Positions 23,855 through 38,929 are shown, counted from the first letter of the stretch. The stretch is DNA of 64,000 nt from Bubalus kerabau (GCF_029407905.1 NC_073642.1:2976001-3040000), one strand, 5' to 3'. Program-made: numbers and translations. The notes: generated by a model not told the origin, from the sequence alone.

Positions 23855-25802
23855 TTCTAAATAGAATTCTAGCAAACCAAACTCAGTAGCATATTAAAAG
23901 GTTTGTGTACCATGAACCTGCAAAACCCCAGGAATGGAGGGTTGGTACAATATACCAAAATGCATCGATATAGCCCTACTAAGAGAATAAAGGACAAAAA
24001 CTCATAACCATCCTAACAGAAGCAGATTAAGATCCTACACTGCAGGTGGATTCTTTACCAGCTGAGTCACCAGGGAAGCCCAAGAATACTGGAGTGGGTA
24101 GCCTATCCCTTCTTCAGGGGATCTTCCTGACCCAGGAATTGAACCAGGGTCTCCTGCATTGCAGACGGATTCTTTACCAACTGAGCCCCAACAGAAGCAG
24201 AAGCATCTGACAAAATCCAGTATCTTTTCCTGATAAAAACACTCAAACTAGGAATAGAAGGAAAATTTCCTCAACCTGAAGCATCTATGAAGAACTTACT
24301 GTTAGCATGACACTCAATAATGGTAAAAAATTAAATGCCTTCCTTATAAATTAGTACTAAGATAAAGATGTCTGTTCTTGCCACTTATATTCAATATTGT
24401 GCTAGAGGTGCTAGCCAGGGCACTTAGAAAAGAAAAAAAGTATCCAGAGTGAAAGGGAAAAAATTTGCAGATGTGTGATCTTGTATATAGAAAATACAAA
24501 AGAATCAAAAGTTAGGAATCACATTTAGTTAGGAAAAGCCACATATGATCAATATAAAAAACTTTTCATTGCATTTCTATATGCTAGCAATGAATGATCC
24601 AAAAATGAAATTAAGAAAACAATTATGTTTATAATGTCATCAAAAAAGAATAAAATACTTGGGAAAATATTTAACCAAAGAAATCAAGACTTGTACACTG
24701 AAATCTAAAAAATAACAATAAAAAAATTAAAGACCTAAATAAATCCAAAGACATCCACGTTCATGAGTTGGAAAACTCTATATTGTCAAATTAGTGATAA
24801 TCTCCAAATTTATTTATAGATTCAACACAATGCCTGTCAAAATTCTCGATGTCTATTTTGAAGAAACTGATAAGCTGACTCTAATATTCACATAGAACTG
24901 CAAGGGACCCTCAATAGTCAAAATGACCTTGAAAAAGAACAAAGTTGGAAGACTCAACATCCCTGATTCAAAAGTTGTATTTCAAAGGACACCATCAATA
25001 CCAAAGAATGGAATAAAATATTTGCAAATGACTTATCTGGTAACAGATTTGTATCAGAATAAGGAATTGAATAATAAAGACAAATATAGGGTAAGTCTCT
25101 GAATAAATGTTTCTAAAGATGACCAAATGGCCAAAAGCACATGAAAAGATATTCAACATCATTAGTCATTAGGAAAAGGCAAATCAAAACCACGAGATAC
25201 CACTTCACTCCCAATAGGAAGGCTAGACTCAAAATGTTTGCCAGGATGTGGAAAATTAGAATTCACAAGATGCTTACAAGAAAGTACAACCACTTCAGAA
25301 AACAGTTGGCAGGTCCTTGAAAAGACTGGGCATATGACCCAGGAATTCACTATGTACATTACCAAAAGAAATGAAAGCTTATGTCCACATAGACTCTTGT
25401 ACAGTGTTCGTGGTAGTGTATTTACAAGAGAAAGTGAAAACAATACAACCATCTATCAAGTGAATGAATAAAAATGATATATTGATACACTGAAATATTA
25501 TTCATAAAATGAAGTACTGATACATGCTACAACACAGATGCACCTTGTGTGTGGTTCTATTTATATGGACTGTCCAAAATAGGGAAATCTACAGACAAGT
25601 AAAGAGACTAGTGGTTAGGTCTTGGAAGGTGGGAAAAGATAATCACTTCTAATGGATACAAGCGTTTTTTTTTTGCAGTGGTGAAGATGCCCTGGAATTA
25701 TATAGTGTGACACACAATTTTGTGACTATTCTAAAAGCCACTAATTGTACACTTTAAAGGAGTGAATTGTTATATGAATGATCCTAATTAAAAAAAAAAA
25801 AA
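23855..25802 (+). mobile_element. Truncated L1, sense, with A-tail
   Basis: Sense L1 ORF2 3' portion: ttctagcaaaccaaactcag, then caaaatccagtatcttttcc and caactaggaatagaaggaaa, with the RT region degraded by stops. The 3' end has an A-tail at 25791-25802. A Bov-tA piece sits inside at about 24041-24188. The 5' end is truncated; its exact position is approximate. Confidence 0.75.
24041..24188 (-). mobile_element. Rearranged Bov-tA SINE inside L1
   Basis: Reverse orientation. The tRNA-derived end appears twice: gcaggtggattctttaccag plus ctgagtcaccagggaagccc at 24043-24082, then the body gaatactggagtgggtagcc and a second gcagacggattctttacca at 24163-24181. The order suggests two partial copies joined head to body. 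Confidence 0.75.
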
Positions 25803-28800
25803 TAAGCACCCCTCCTGCATTTTGAGATAGATGAGGAAGGGTCAAATCCTGCAAAAGAAATCATTACAAACATCTTCAACCTCTCAATGAATTCCTTCTT
25901 GTCTTGCAACAGGTAGCACCTGTGTCTCAACTTCACTGAGTCTTGATAACCATCAGTGATATACATAGGCTTGGATATGCTAATCCAAGCCAAAGGATGG
26001 GCAGGGCCAGACGGAACTGAGACCATCATCCAACTCTGAAGGCTGTGCCCTCAGTCACTGTGCACTGCTCACTGACACATGCCCATCGAATTTTCTGTGG
26101 TTTGCTGGAGACTGAAAGATAGCCAGGATAATTATTCCTGTCCTACGGTCCTGTTCAGCTGAATCTAAGAATCCCAACTTAAGGGTTGACTTGTAGCAGT
26201 AATTACAAGGTTCTGGCAAACCAGGCATTCATCATGGTGAGTGCTTTACTACAGAAAACACAGCATTCAGCACGGATAGCTCCTTGATATGAAGGGTTTG
26301 GCAACAGCAGGATGACGTAAGATACCTGCTCCCATCTCCAGCGGGAGAGGAGTGTAGCCACAGAGGCTGACCACGCAGAGGTTATAGGTTGCCAGAGCAC
26401 CTCCCGAAAAGTAGGACTGGGGAAATCACACAGAAATCTTGCTTCCAAGGACTTGATCCATTTCATCCTTTCCCTTTTAGTAATTTTCTTTTCACAGGCT
26501 GAAATGACAGAACCAGTTACTCACTTCCTCCAGGAACAAGTTCTTTAGCCAATAAATATTCAAATATTTTAAAATAAAACCTTTTGGGGGTAGGATAACG
26601 AGGAGACAGGAGACAGAGGCTATCTTTGGTGAAAACCGAGTTGCTTCATTGAATGGCAAGCCGTCATTTTCAATCATTCAATTCAGGTGGTGACTGACGA
26701 GGTACTAGAAAAAACAGCGCTCGTCCTTTCAACAAAGTTATTACGCAACTACTATATGGGACAGGACCAAAGATAAACAATCTTCCCCATGAACCTGCCC
26801 ACATGCCACGTTAATGGTTATGGGGGGAAAAAAAAAATCCCAGTGACTCCTCATTGCTCAATGTGCATGTACTACCATGAAGTTGCTATTAGGTTACAGA
26901 GACATTCTGGAGGTTGATGAATTCATGGGTGAGGGGCTTTTTAAGTTTTGGCCTTTAAGGTTACTTGAGAAATATGAAATGATTAGGCACAGCATGATGA
27001 TGTGGGTGGGGATGCAGGGAAAGATGCCTGTAACTGATGGTAGAATTGGAAATGTAGGTGGAACTAAGCTTACAGAGGGCTGCGGATACCAGGCTTGCAG
27101 ATTTCCTCAACGGGGAAAAAGTTTTGAAGCAAAGGATATTTAAATTAACAAAACTGTGTTCTAGAAGAATGAGAAAGTTTGGAGAATACTGTCAAGGTCG
27201 AAAGGAAGTATGATGAAGGAGAGGGGAAAACAATTGATACAAGCTGTGACAATTGAAGGGTGAGGGATTCTGAAGACTGAGTCAAAAGGGATGTTTTTAA
27301 GGAACAATAAATGATAGGTAGAGACAAAAGTTCCATTTTGAAGTATATTGATTTTAAGATACCAGAAAGATATTCTGGGGGTAGAGTCTGAGCAGAAGAC
27401 ACGGTTTTGGAGAACAACCTTTTTGAGTGGTTGAGGTTTACCCGACAGAACTGGGCAAGTACAGGTCAGAATTTTAGAATTACAGTAGTATCCACCCTAC
27501 TGAAAAAGGAACAGGGTAGCAGCTGAACCAAGTTCAGGGTGCTGCCAAGGTTAGAGTTCTCACTGGCAACAGAGTTTCTCAAGAGGAGGCTCTAAGAATC
27601 TTTCAGGAGAGGTATTTTAGTGGCATAGCAAAAGTTTTAAGCATTTCTCACAGGGGCACATCTGCACCAAAATCATCCTGCAATTGGTTAACAAATGCCA
27701 ACTACTGGATATCAACAGTAAAGAAAGAAAAGACTGAGACTGCACTTCTCTAGACTCCCCAGGAAATTCTCCATACACTAACACTGTGGGTAAAAGAAGG
27801 AAAGAGAGGAAGTAGAAGTTGCGTTTTGAATCCTCTATTGGCTCAGGGAAGGGGCAGGAATATAAGAGATGGTCCTTAGAGGCTGGTGGAAGGTCAAAAA
27901 AGATACTTGAGGTAAACAGGTTAAGGGAATCATGACTACAGATGGAGTAGCCTTAGGAAGACTACCTTCCTCTGAGTCTGCATGAAAGTCTTGAGAAAAC
28001 CCCTTGAAAGGGCCTGAAATCCCAGCACAGTTCTTTGAGTGATGTTGCCAGGTTACACTCATCCTTCCTTTCTAATAAGATGGATGTGTACCGATAGGGA
28101 AATGAATACCATCAGCAAGTTTTGTTTGAAGCTTGATTTCATGTATCTCCCTCCTTAGTTAGTATGTATCCCAAAGTAAAGCTACAGAAATTGTCATTGG
28201 ATTTGATCACACAATTAAGCAGAGCCCAGTAAAGTTGTATAGGGTAGGAAATCCAATTCATTGGCCAAAGCTACCAGGCTCCAGAAAAGTTTGGTCACAG
28301 GCCGTGTCTTTACTGTATGCTTGAGATATTCTATAATGATGGTATGAAGGAGAAACTGTATATTTCATCTGGAAAACCAATTAGTTTTTGGTTTTTTATT
28401 TCCTCCAGAGTTTCCCGGTGATCTGGGAGAAAGAGTACTTTATAACATGACATCTGGGATAGAGGGACTAACCACTATAGTCAAAATTTCTATTTGTTCC
28501 CTCTTGCTTAAGATACTGTTCAGTGAAAACTTTGTAGACAGTAGTGGAAAGGAGGCAATGAGAAAAGAAGTGGTAATATGCCCAGGACAAACAGATATTG
28601 AAAGTGAGAGCAAGTAGTCTGGACAACCAATGAACTTTTCTCTTAGAATATTTTCAAGGGTAGGTTTATTTTCAACTGTTTGTTAAAAGTCTATTTGATA
28701 TGAATTCTATACCTGATGATCTGTACTCAATGACCATTCAAAAACTTCACACAGATGTGATTACAATTGGATAACTTCAATACTGTAGTGATAATAAAAC

Positions 28801-28814
28801 TTGAAAACTGAAGA
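25803..28814. other. Intergenic sequence just downstream of UBE3A
   Basis: About 3 kb without SINEs or L1 that I can name and without a supported gene. Its low repeat content contrasts with the neighbouring blocks. No snoRNA boxes were found. Confidence 0.45.
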
Positions 28815-28833
28815 ACACAAATTTCTTCACGAA

Positions 28834-28839
28834 TTTATT
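28834..28839 (-). terminator. UBE3A: Distal poly(A) signal of UBE3A (AATAAA)
   Basis: The plus strand reads tttatt, so the minus strand carries AATAAA. It is followed on the minus strand by tgtgttcttcag and further T-rich sequence, a plausible GU/U-rich downstream element. Cleavage would fall near 28815-28820. Other AATAAA copies occur in the UTR on the minus strand near 29330. Confidence 0.55.
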
Positions 28840-30018
28840 ATACAAAAAGCCCCCAGAGTATTTGATTTCTCGTATTCTCACTTTCATTATACACAAGAAG
28901 CACAGGAATGAGAGGCCTCCTAAGGTGACTGTAGCAGCATGAGGGTCCCTTGAATCAAGGTAGTGTATATATTTTTAACAGTGTTCTCAAGGCTGGCCCA
29001 GAAAAACCCCATGTTACCTTATCACAATATGGAAAGCAATGTTTTCTTTTTCCACTAAATTATGGTGAAAAATGTCACTGTTTTATTTAGCATTATGGTA
29101 CATAACAGTTAAGTCTCAATTACTAAAAGAACTAAAATAATTCTGAAAGACATCCTCTTTCCCCTTCTGATGATTGAAAGCTGTATTTTTCCTGCCAATT
29201 TCAAACAAATCATTAAACTAATCTGTCATGGTCAGTTAAAACAATCGAGGTACAAGCTCAGCACATTAGCTGTAACTTGTAGTAAAAGGATATATCAATA
29301 TGTCTCTCCTCAGTTAAAAATACATAATCCTTTTATTTTATATTGCAGTAAAAGAAATAAACATCACAGACACAGAAGACCAGAAAGGGGAAACTACTTA
29401 CTTCTGAATGTCTAGTAATTTAAATCTACCTGTACTTTTCCACAGTACGTGAAAGTAGTATTTAACACTTTTTGAAATAAACTTTAATCTTTGGGGACAG
29501 ACAATGTAAATAGGACTTAAGAGTAACAGTTCCATTCATTTCCAAGTCTCTGCTTACTGTATGATTAAGTAAAACAAGGCACAATAGCCATTCTTTCCAC
29601 TATGTTCCAACACTGATCATGTGCCTTGATAAAATGGCTGACTGGATAAGATGATAGCGACAAGAAGGGAAGACTTTGGATTGTCTATTTAAAATGTGGT
29701 TAATAAGCAAAGAATAAAAAATTTAAGTGCACTTTCACATGCTTTACGCTTATAATAAACAACAAACTTATCTTTCTTGCAAAGGGTTTGACTATCATTT
29801 CTTTTGGCCAAATGCACTTTTCCCCAATAAACTTAAAACAACAACAACAAATCCCTGTCCTTCCATATACTAAGAAGGAGCATTAGCTACTGAAACAGTT
29901 CATTGCAAGACACATGAAGACAACATACTGTGGCATGAGTTGTTTTTAATTTGTTGTGCTGTTACTAAAGTAAAGTTCTGAGGGCTGCAGTTAAACATTC
30001 CAAATTCTCCCTTCCATC

Positions 30019-30024
30019 TTTATT
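30019..30024 (-). terminator. UBE3A: Possible proximal poly(A) signal of UBE3A
   Basis: The minus strand carries CAATAAAG about 595 bases after the stop codon. Use of this site would give a short 3' UTR. Alternative UBE3A 3' UTRs are known in mammals. The downstream sequence is only weakly GU-rich, so use is uncertain. Confidence 0.35.
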
Positions 30025-30616
30025 GATTTTAAGGTTTTTGCACAGAAAACTCTTTGGGGACTAGAACAGCAGCAATTGCATCACACTGTTTTCAAGACTT
30101 CAAGTTTCAAAAGCAAATTGTTTAAAAAAAATACAGCTCCTGATTTGAGTTAGATACAGGGACAAAAAAAATAGCACATACTTGAAGGTTACATGGTCTA
30201 CAAATGGTGGTAATATTTTCCTTGGGAGGGTAGTTTGTTGGTATATATTTTTAAATATGCAAAAAGGCTCAACCTCAAGCAGTAATAAACACAAGCAAAA
30301 GTGATTTAACCCTTAAAATAAATATTCAGAAAAACCTCTCTGTACATACAAGTGAAAGAATAAGTAACACTTTCACGCAAAAAAAAAAGAAAAATAATAA
30401 TAATAATAAAGGATTTGTTCATATAAGTAGCTGAAATCTGCTGTTCCAGCCCATATATCCCCAATAAAGAAGGGAGGCACAGACATAGGTGACTACTGTG
30501 GCTCACTATTTAACAGCCTTTTTGTACTGGGACACCACCACCACCAATTTTATCCCTCTTGTTATAGTTATTAAAATTTTAAATTTCTTTTCTTTTTCTT
30601 CCCATTTTTTGTTTTT

Positions 30617-30922
<306 letters not shown>

Positions 30923-30929
30923 TCATAAA

Positions 30930-31185
30930 TTACTCAGTGCTAATAATGATGATGGTTGATGATAACATATTATATCCACAAAGTTATTACCACATACCAG
31001 ATACTGTTTTAATAGGTTCTTAACCCTGAGAGCTCATTTAACTAAACTTTCTCACAGTAAACCTACAGGCTGTCAGTTTCCCCACTGTAGAGTTGAAATC
31101 ACTGAGTAGTAACATTAAGTGAAGACAATATTCAAATCTCAGTTTCAAAATTTCAGTCTGGGCTCTTTAATGCTTATTCAAAATA
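30930..31185 (-). repeat. MIR-like SINE in last UBE3A intron
   Basis: gttattaccacataccagat, tgttttaataggttcttaac, agctcatttaac and cagtttccccactgtagagt follow the order of the MIR core in reverse orientation, strongly diverged. Confidence 0.55.
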
Positions 31186-31722
31186 TTCCTGGATGACTAT
31201 GTAATTGATTTGATAATAAATTTACATTAATATCAAATCAAGTAGAACACTGAAAGAAATGTTTCTATACATTTAAATTATTAAATATACTACTGCTCAT
31301 ATATAGCCACTACACACCAAATGTTAACTTGCACAGTAGAGGAAACACGACTAATGTTAGGACACTGAAATTGGTGGTACTAGCATAATCTAGGGCTGAA
31401 CAATCTTGTGAACCTCAACTTGACTATTCTAAATAGATGACATAATGTGGCTTTCAATTAAAAAAATTCTCAACCGAAAACTTTAAGAATCATACCAAGT
31501 TGTAAAATTTCAAATCAAGTGAACTCTGTAATTTTTAACCTGCCCAGTGTTTAAAGATTTTCTTGAACATTAGCAGCAAAGCACTGGCTAAACTAACATT
31601 TTATGTGACTTGGAAATTTCTATTAAAAACTGCAAATGTGCTCAGAAGCTTCTGGATAGATCACACATGTGTAATAATATGGAAGCCAAGGTTTTCAGTA
31701 TATAGTCACAATTTAATAATTA

Positions 31723-31926
<204 letters not shown>

Positions 31927-32599
31927 TTAAGTTTGTGATTTGCATTAAAACCATAATAGGAGGTAACTTGGAGGTCAATATCAAGAGCATGAAGGTTCTT
32001 TTCTGGGGATCTAGGAGCTAGGACTTCCACTCATGCAAATTTAAGAAAACTATTTTCAAAAATATAAAAGCTTTTGTTCATCGCTACATTATCTGCAACA
32101 GTAAAAACTGGCAACAACAAAATGAAACAATTACACCAAATGTAAATATATAGTCAGTAACAAACAAAAGGCAAAACCAAAGTCCTGTGAACTGAAGATG
32201 ACAGCTATGTCCCTCTACTTAAGCCTTACATAGTAACTTCAAGGGGAGAAGGTCAGACAGAGAGTAGGGACAAAAGAAAACACAAGACCCCTCATACCTA
32301 AAAATACTAATACAAAAGGACACAATGTTTATATAAACGAGAATACTTTTATCAATAGTATGTCTGCTGTGGAAGGGGACTTGGGGCTTATTCTCATATA
32401 TGTATCATATGCAATTATACTGAGAATAATCTAATCCCTGGCATTCCTAAAACCTATGTGATAGAAGTCACATTATAATGATGCTTGTTAAATTTACTCT
32501 AAAAACAAAATGCAAGTTCATTAAGAGCAATCTTGAAAAAGAGCAACTGAAATCTATACTTTCAATAATAAAGTATCCATAAATTTAACATATACAGTT

Positions 32600-34480
32600 T
32601 CAGGTGTACATATGCATAGATCCATCTTTTCTCAGATTCTTTTCTCATGATACTATGAAATACTGAGTGGAGTTTCCTGTGTCATATGGTAGGTCCCTTT
32701 TTATACATAGTCCCCCTTTAATACATAGTGTGTGTATGTTAATCCCAAACTTCTGAATTATCCCTTCCCCACCTTTCCCCCTTGGTAACCATTAAGTTTG
32801 TTTCACTTGGTATGTTTGTTTTGTAAGTTCATTTGTATCATTTTCTTTTTTAGATTCCATATATAATTGATATATGATGTATCTTTCTCTGATTTACTCC
32901 ACTTAGTGTGATCATCTCCAGGTCCATCCATGTTGCTACAAATGACATTATTTCATCCTTTTTATGGCTGAGTAATATTCTTTTGTATCATATCTTCTTT
33001 ATCCATTTCCTCTCTCAATGGACATATAGGTTGCTTCTATTTCTTGGCTATTGTAAATAATGCTGCAAAGAACACTGTGGTGCACATATCCTTTTGAATT
33101 ATGGTTATCTCTGGATATATGCCCAGGAGTGTGATTGCTGGATCATATGGTAGCTCTTTTAGTTTTTTAAGGAACCTCCATACTATCCTCCAAAGGGGCT
33201 ATAACCGTTTACATTCCTATTAATAGTGTAGGAGGATTCCTTTTTCTCCACATTCTCTCCTAGCATTTATCTTTTGTAGATTTTTTGATGATTGCCACTC
33301 TGTGTGATGTGATACCTCACTGTAGTTCAGATTTGCACTTCTCTAATAATTAGTGATGTTGACCATTTGTCATGTGATTTTTGCCCATCTGTATGTCTTC
33401 TTTGGAGAAATGTCTATTCAGGTTCTGTCCATTTTCTGATTAGACTGTTTGCTTTTTTGATATTGAACTGCATGAGCTGTTTGGATATTTTGGAGATTAA
33501 CCCTTTATTAGTCTTTTCTATTTGCAAATATTTTCTCCCATTATGTGGGTTGTCTTTTTGTTTTGCTTATGGTTTCCTTTGCTGAGGAAAGCTTTTTTTA
33601 GGTTTAATTCTCGTTTGCTTCTTTTTGGTTTTATTTTCATTATCTCAAAAAGATATTGCTAAAAGTTATGTCAAAGAGTGTTCTGCTTATGTTTTCCTCT
33701 AAGATTTTTATAGTACATATCTTAAGTCTTTAATCTACTTTGAGTTTATTTTTGTGTATAATTAGAGAATATTCTAATTTCATTCTTTTACATGTAGCTG
33801 TCCCATTCTCCCAGTACCACTTATTGAAGAGACCGTCTTTTCTGCATTACACTCCTGTCCCTCTGACACAGATTAACTGACTGCAGGTGTCTCTGGGCTT
33901 TCTACTTCATTGACCTGTATTTCTGTTTCTGTCCCAATACCAACCGTTATGATTACTAAAGCTTTGGAGTACAGTCTGAGATCAGGAAGCCTGTTTCCTT
34001 CAGCTGCAGTTTTGTTTCTCAGGACTGCTTTGGCTATTCGGGGTCTCTGTGTTTCCATACAAAGTTAAAAATTTTTGTTCTAGTTCTGTGAAAAATGCCA
34101 CTAGTAATCTGATAAGTAGGACTGCATCGAATCTGTAGATTACCTTGGATAATATAGTTATTTTGACAACACTGACTCTTTCAGTCCAAGAATGTAGTAT
34201 TCCTACCTGTTTGTGTCATCTTCAATTTCTTTCATCAGGATCTTACAGTTTTTAGAGTATAGTTGTCTCCTTAGATAGGTTTAGTACTAGGCATGTTACT
34301 CTTTCTGATGCAACAGTAAAAGTGATTATTTCATTAATTTGTCTTTCTTGTCTTTCATTGTTTATATATAAAAATGCAAAAGATTTTTGTATATTAATTT
34401 TGTATCCTGCAACTTTACCAAATTCACTGATGAACTCTAGTAGTTTTCTGAGGAATGCATTTTAATATTTATTTGAAAGT
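32600..34480 (-). mobile_element. L1 3' portion, antisense, in UBE3A intron
   Basis: gtgtgatcatctccaggtcc, ttggctattgtaaataatgc and atgcccaggagtgtgattgc are the reverse complement of a ruminant L1 3' region, continuing into ORF2 (gtaccacttattgaagagac; ttttgtatcctgcaacttta). Relative to UBE3A it lies in the sense direction. The ends are approximate. Confidence 0.75.
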
Positions 34481-35559
34481 ACTTTCCAGAATCTTGACAG
34501 AAAATGTCACACTTCCTACACACAGTTACAATTCTAGTTTTTGATACCCTAGTATTCCAGTATACAATTTCTCTTACAAAAATGTTGGTATTTCTGTTGG
34601 TGCAATGCCATTATTTCTAACATAGATTAGCAGCTTTATTAGAATTCTTGGCGCTCTTCAAAGTCTTGCCATTTCTCTTCCCTGACATTCTAATATCCTC
34701 CCCATCCTTTAGTTCTTAAAAACCTCCCACCCATTGAGAGAAAACAACTGAAAAAATACAACAGGAAACTGAGCATGGAACATGCTAGCACATCTCTCCA
34801 TTAGGAAGGAAAGAGACCACACCACAGTCTAGGTTATTCCTTTTTGGGTGGCTGGCAAGGAAAAGCAAGCATGCAGTAACCCAGAGCCCTCTGTCAGGGC
34901 AAAAAACCTCCTCACTCCTCAGGAGTGTTCTAAAGCCTAAATGCATCACCACATCTGAAGAGGCAGACCAACAGGTGCCCTTGAATAGAGGAAGCAGATC
35001 CTAAAGTAGCAGACCAGCAGTGGTCATCGAGACAAATTCAGCTGTCCCTTTGTTTCTTTCTAAAAAATTAGAACTTAAAACATTAGGGTTACTATCAGTT
35101 TTTATAATGAAAATACTGAGCAAAATTCTTCTCGTCCTATAAGTGTTATGTTCTACATCAAAACTGTTTATATACACATGAGCCCACACTAGCAGAGTCC
35201 AGGAAGAGCAATGTGGAAAAGTGGGGTATGCAGAACAACATGGGCTGAGGGTCACCCCAAAAGGGCAGCTAAGAGCACTGGGAACAGGACAGCATCTTGG
35301 ACAAAAAATGGCAATCTCACAAAGACATCATGCCTGGCAGGGGCAGGAGGCATCCTGGGAAACAGAAGTATCCCTTGAAATTAGCCTCTGGCTGTAAAGG
35401 GATGAAAGCAGCTGACAAAAAAATGGCCCGAGTTAAATATTCTGCTAAATATTGCCAAATTCTCCACAGATATTGTGACATTTTCTATGTCACAATGCAA
35501 TTTCTCAACTAACAGGCAAACAGCTGAACTGAAGAACACACTGGGTTGGGAAAATTGTA

Positions 35560-37420
35560 GGAAATGAGATATGCATGTATATTACTGGTGGGAGTGCAAA
35601 ATGTCACAATTTCTGTGGAGAATCTTGCCAACAAGATTACATACATATCTACCATTTAGTTCAACAATCCCACTTTTAGCAGCAATTCCCAATTTGATGA
35701 TGTTTGATGTTATGTATGGAATAATCCATTAGTGAAATAATCCACTGTGACTTCTAACAGCAAAGAGCTGGAAGTAACTACTGTGTCTATCTACACAACA
35801 CGACAGTATTGACCCACACATTTTTTACTACTAAAGTAAAAAGATGTAAATAGGACCCAGGGTCTCCTAATAAAACAGCCAAAATATCCAGCATACAATC
35901 CAGAATCACCTGTCAAGCCAAGAACTATGAAAATCACATGAAAGAAAGAAAATCAACCAATGTCAAACACTAGGATGAACAACATACTGCAACTGCCTAG
36001 GATTTTAATGAGGTCATCATAAAAATTATTCTATAAGCAATTATAAGTTCTAGTGTTTCAAAACTGAAACATCAGAAACTAAGTCTTAGCAAAATATTTA
36101 GGTTACAATTAAAAAAAGAGCCAAATGCAAACTACAGAACTGAAAAACACACAGTAAGAGAAAAATACTAGATGGATTCAATAGTAGAGTCAAGATGACC
36201 GAGGATCAAAACTCGAGCAAATAAGAATACAAACTGAAAGAACTAAGAGCCTTAGGTGCACACGGGACAGTGACAAATGACTGAACACTGGTGTCATCAG
36301 AGGCACAGAAAGAAAGGAAAAAGAGAGTGCGACTGAGAAAGCATTTCAAGAAATAATGGCAAAGAACACTCCCAGAAAGACAGAAGCACACAGATTTAAG
36401 AGGTTAAGAAACTTCAAACAGTATAAACAAAACTGTTCAGAAATAAAGTGGAAATCACCCTCTGACAAAGGAAAACTAAAAGAATTAGTCATTAGCAGAT
36501 CTGCCTTTGAATACTAACTAAAGGAAGTGATAAAAGATGGATTCTGAGGCAGACGGAACAGAAAGAGCAGAAACGAAGGAACATACAACAGACTATAATT
36601 CTCCTCATGAATTTTATAAATCAGATATGATGACTGATACAAAAATTACAACATCACTAATACTCAAGACAATTGTATTTAAATGTGAGGAAAGTAAGAG
36701 ACTCAAATGGAAACAAGGTTTCCATACCTCACTGGAAGAAACATTGATAGAAATACCAACAGCAACCATGAAGAACACTATACTAAGCAACACGCACAAA
36801 AACAGAATACCAAAATCAAGAAGAAATCCTTAAAAATGTTCAAGTAACTAAGTGACTCACAGAAGGCAAAAAGACAACAAGGAACCATGAGGAGCAAAGA
36901 AACAGAAAACAAATAAAATAGCAGACTTGAGTCCTACCGTATCAATAATTACCCTCAATACAAATGGTCTAAATACAACAATTAAAGGCAAAGACTGACA
37001 GAGTAAAAAAACATGACTCAGCTATTTGTAAGAAACTCATTTCAAATTCAGAACATCGATAGGTTGAAAGAAAAAAGAAAGAGATACATCATGCAAACAA
37101 AGAGCAAAGCAAAACAAATCAGGAATGGTTACATCATATCATATTCAGAGCAAAGAAAATTACAAGACATAAACAGAAACCTTATATAATGGTGGAGGGA
37201 TAGGGAAGGGGAGCCAAATTAGGAGTATGGGATTAACTACAAACAACTACATGTAAACTAGATAAGCAACAAGGACTGCACGGGCAATTATACCCAGTCT
37301 TATAATAACATATAATGAAATATCATCTGCAAAAAACCAATATGCTGTATACCTGAAACTAACACAATATTGCAAATCAACTATAATTCAATTTAAAAAA
37401 TTTAAAAACATTCACATATG
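35560..37420 (+). mobile_element. Degenerate L1 sequence, sense, in UBE3A intron
   Basis: ggtgggagtgcaaaatgtca near the left and a recognisable L1 3' end at the right (ctgtatacctgaaactaaca; attgcaaatcaactataatt) with an A-rich end near 37400. The middle (35860-36900) is degenerate and may include an older L1 or HAL1-like piece. It is opposite in orientation to the L1 at 32600-34480. Confidence 0.6.
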
Positions 37421-38591
37421 ATGTTAAGATAATATATCAAGTAGGAATTATGTTATTCTAAAAGAAATAAAATTAAGACCTTAACTTAAAAAGTCATTTC
37501 TCCATAAAGAGCAGCACAAGATACCTTCAACTGTCCTCAGAGAAACATTAAGACACCACAGTCATAACTGTGATCAATACTATCACTAACAGAGATAGTG
37601 CTGTGATAATACTCACAAGTGAGGTTACCCTTTGTTGTTTTTATCCATGCTATTTCAACTCTTTTATGGGTCACCTTTGAACTTCAAGTAAATAGCAGAA
37701 CAGTAATTGCTACAAGTAAATAACTTCCAACACTGCCACTAGGAATGACCAAAGGTATGCTAAACAGAGGAAATTTATCAATAACCTCACACAAACCAAA
37801 GTGAAGAATAAAACAAAGGAAAATAAAAGAACATAAAATATTCATTTCTTGATACAAGCGATACTCATTATAGACTTCCTATACTTGATTCTTAGAGTGA
37901 TAACCTTCAGAGACAACCTCCAAGAATGCTTCCTCACCTCATTCTACCAGTGACAGCCAAAAGGGCATTTGTCTCTTTTTACCCCATCTCACCAGGAGAG
38001 GAAAAAGCCTGTGTCTCTCAGGACTGGACAGTAGCAAAGAGAAGCAGACGGTACATAGCAAGAGCAACTCCTTGAGAACAGTTAAGACTAGGAATCTCTC
38101 CTTCCTGTGAGAATTTGGAGCCAAGGTCTTGAAAATAAAATAAAAATTTTAGTATGTACCTTGCTATGTAATAAAGATTAAATCAAAGAATATACCATTT
38201 CACACAAAAGGTGCCTCATATAGGGTAGGTAAGTAACATTCCCCAGAGTTCAAGAGAAAGGAGAAATATTCAGAAGAGGTGGTTCTATTTTCATCATCAT
38301 CTAACTGGCACTAAGCACACTGTAATCAGAATTACTAGGAATATTAGATACTTTATACCCTCAATGAAGAAGAAAACATGCCACTTACATAAAACATTAT
38401 TCAGGAAATAAGTCACAAGATGAACAATATGAATTGGTGATTATATTACAAATATACGTTTAATTTTATACATTGAGAATTTGTGAGTTTGCTTATTTGG
38501 GAAATAAAACCTGGAGGCAAAGGTCTAAAGCATAAAGCCTACCATCCCTTTGGTGAATTTTAATTCTTCCTTTTAAGAATTAAGAACCTCA

Positions 38592-38929
<338 letters not shown>

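Larger units (their letters stand above)
28815..30616 (-). other. UBE3A: UBE3A 3' UTR
   Basis: The minus-strand sequence after the stop is AT-rich, unique and free of SINEs, unlike the introns, as expected of a conserved 3' UTR. It holds a short A-run plus (AAT)n on the plus strand around 30380-30411. The distal end is placed near 28815 from an AATAAA at 28839-28834 (minus) followed by T/G-rich sequence. This makes the last exon about 1.9 kb, close to the length I recall for human. The exact cleavage site is an estimate. Confidence 0.75.

Noticed and set aside
30940..30965. tgatgatggttgatgata, which resembles box C-like words of C/D snoRNAs (SNORD115/116 are expected near this locus)
   Set aside because: No paired box D, terminal stem or repeated unit follows; the words lie in a MIR-like SINE. 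No snoRNA is supported anywhere in the window.
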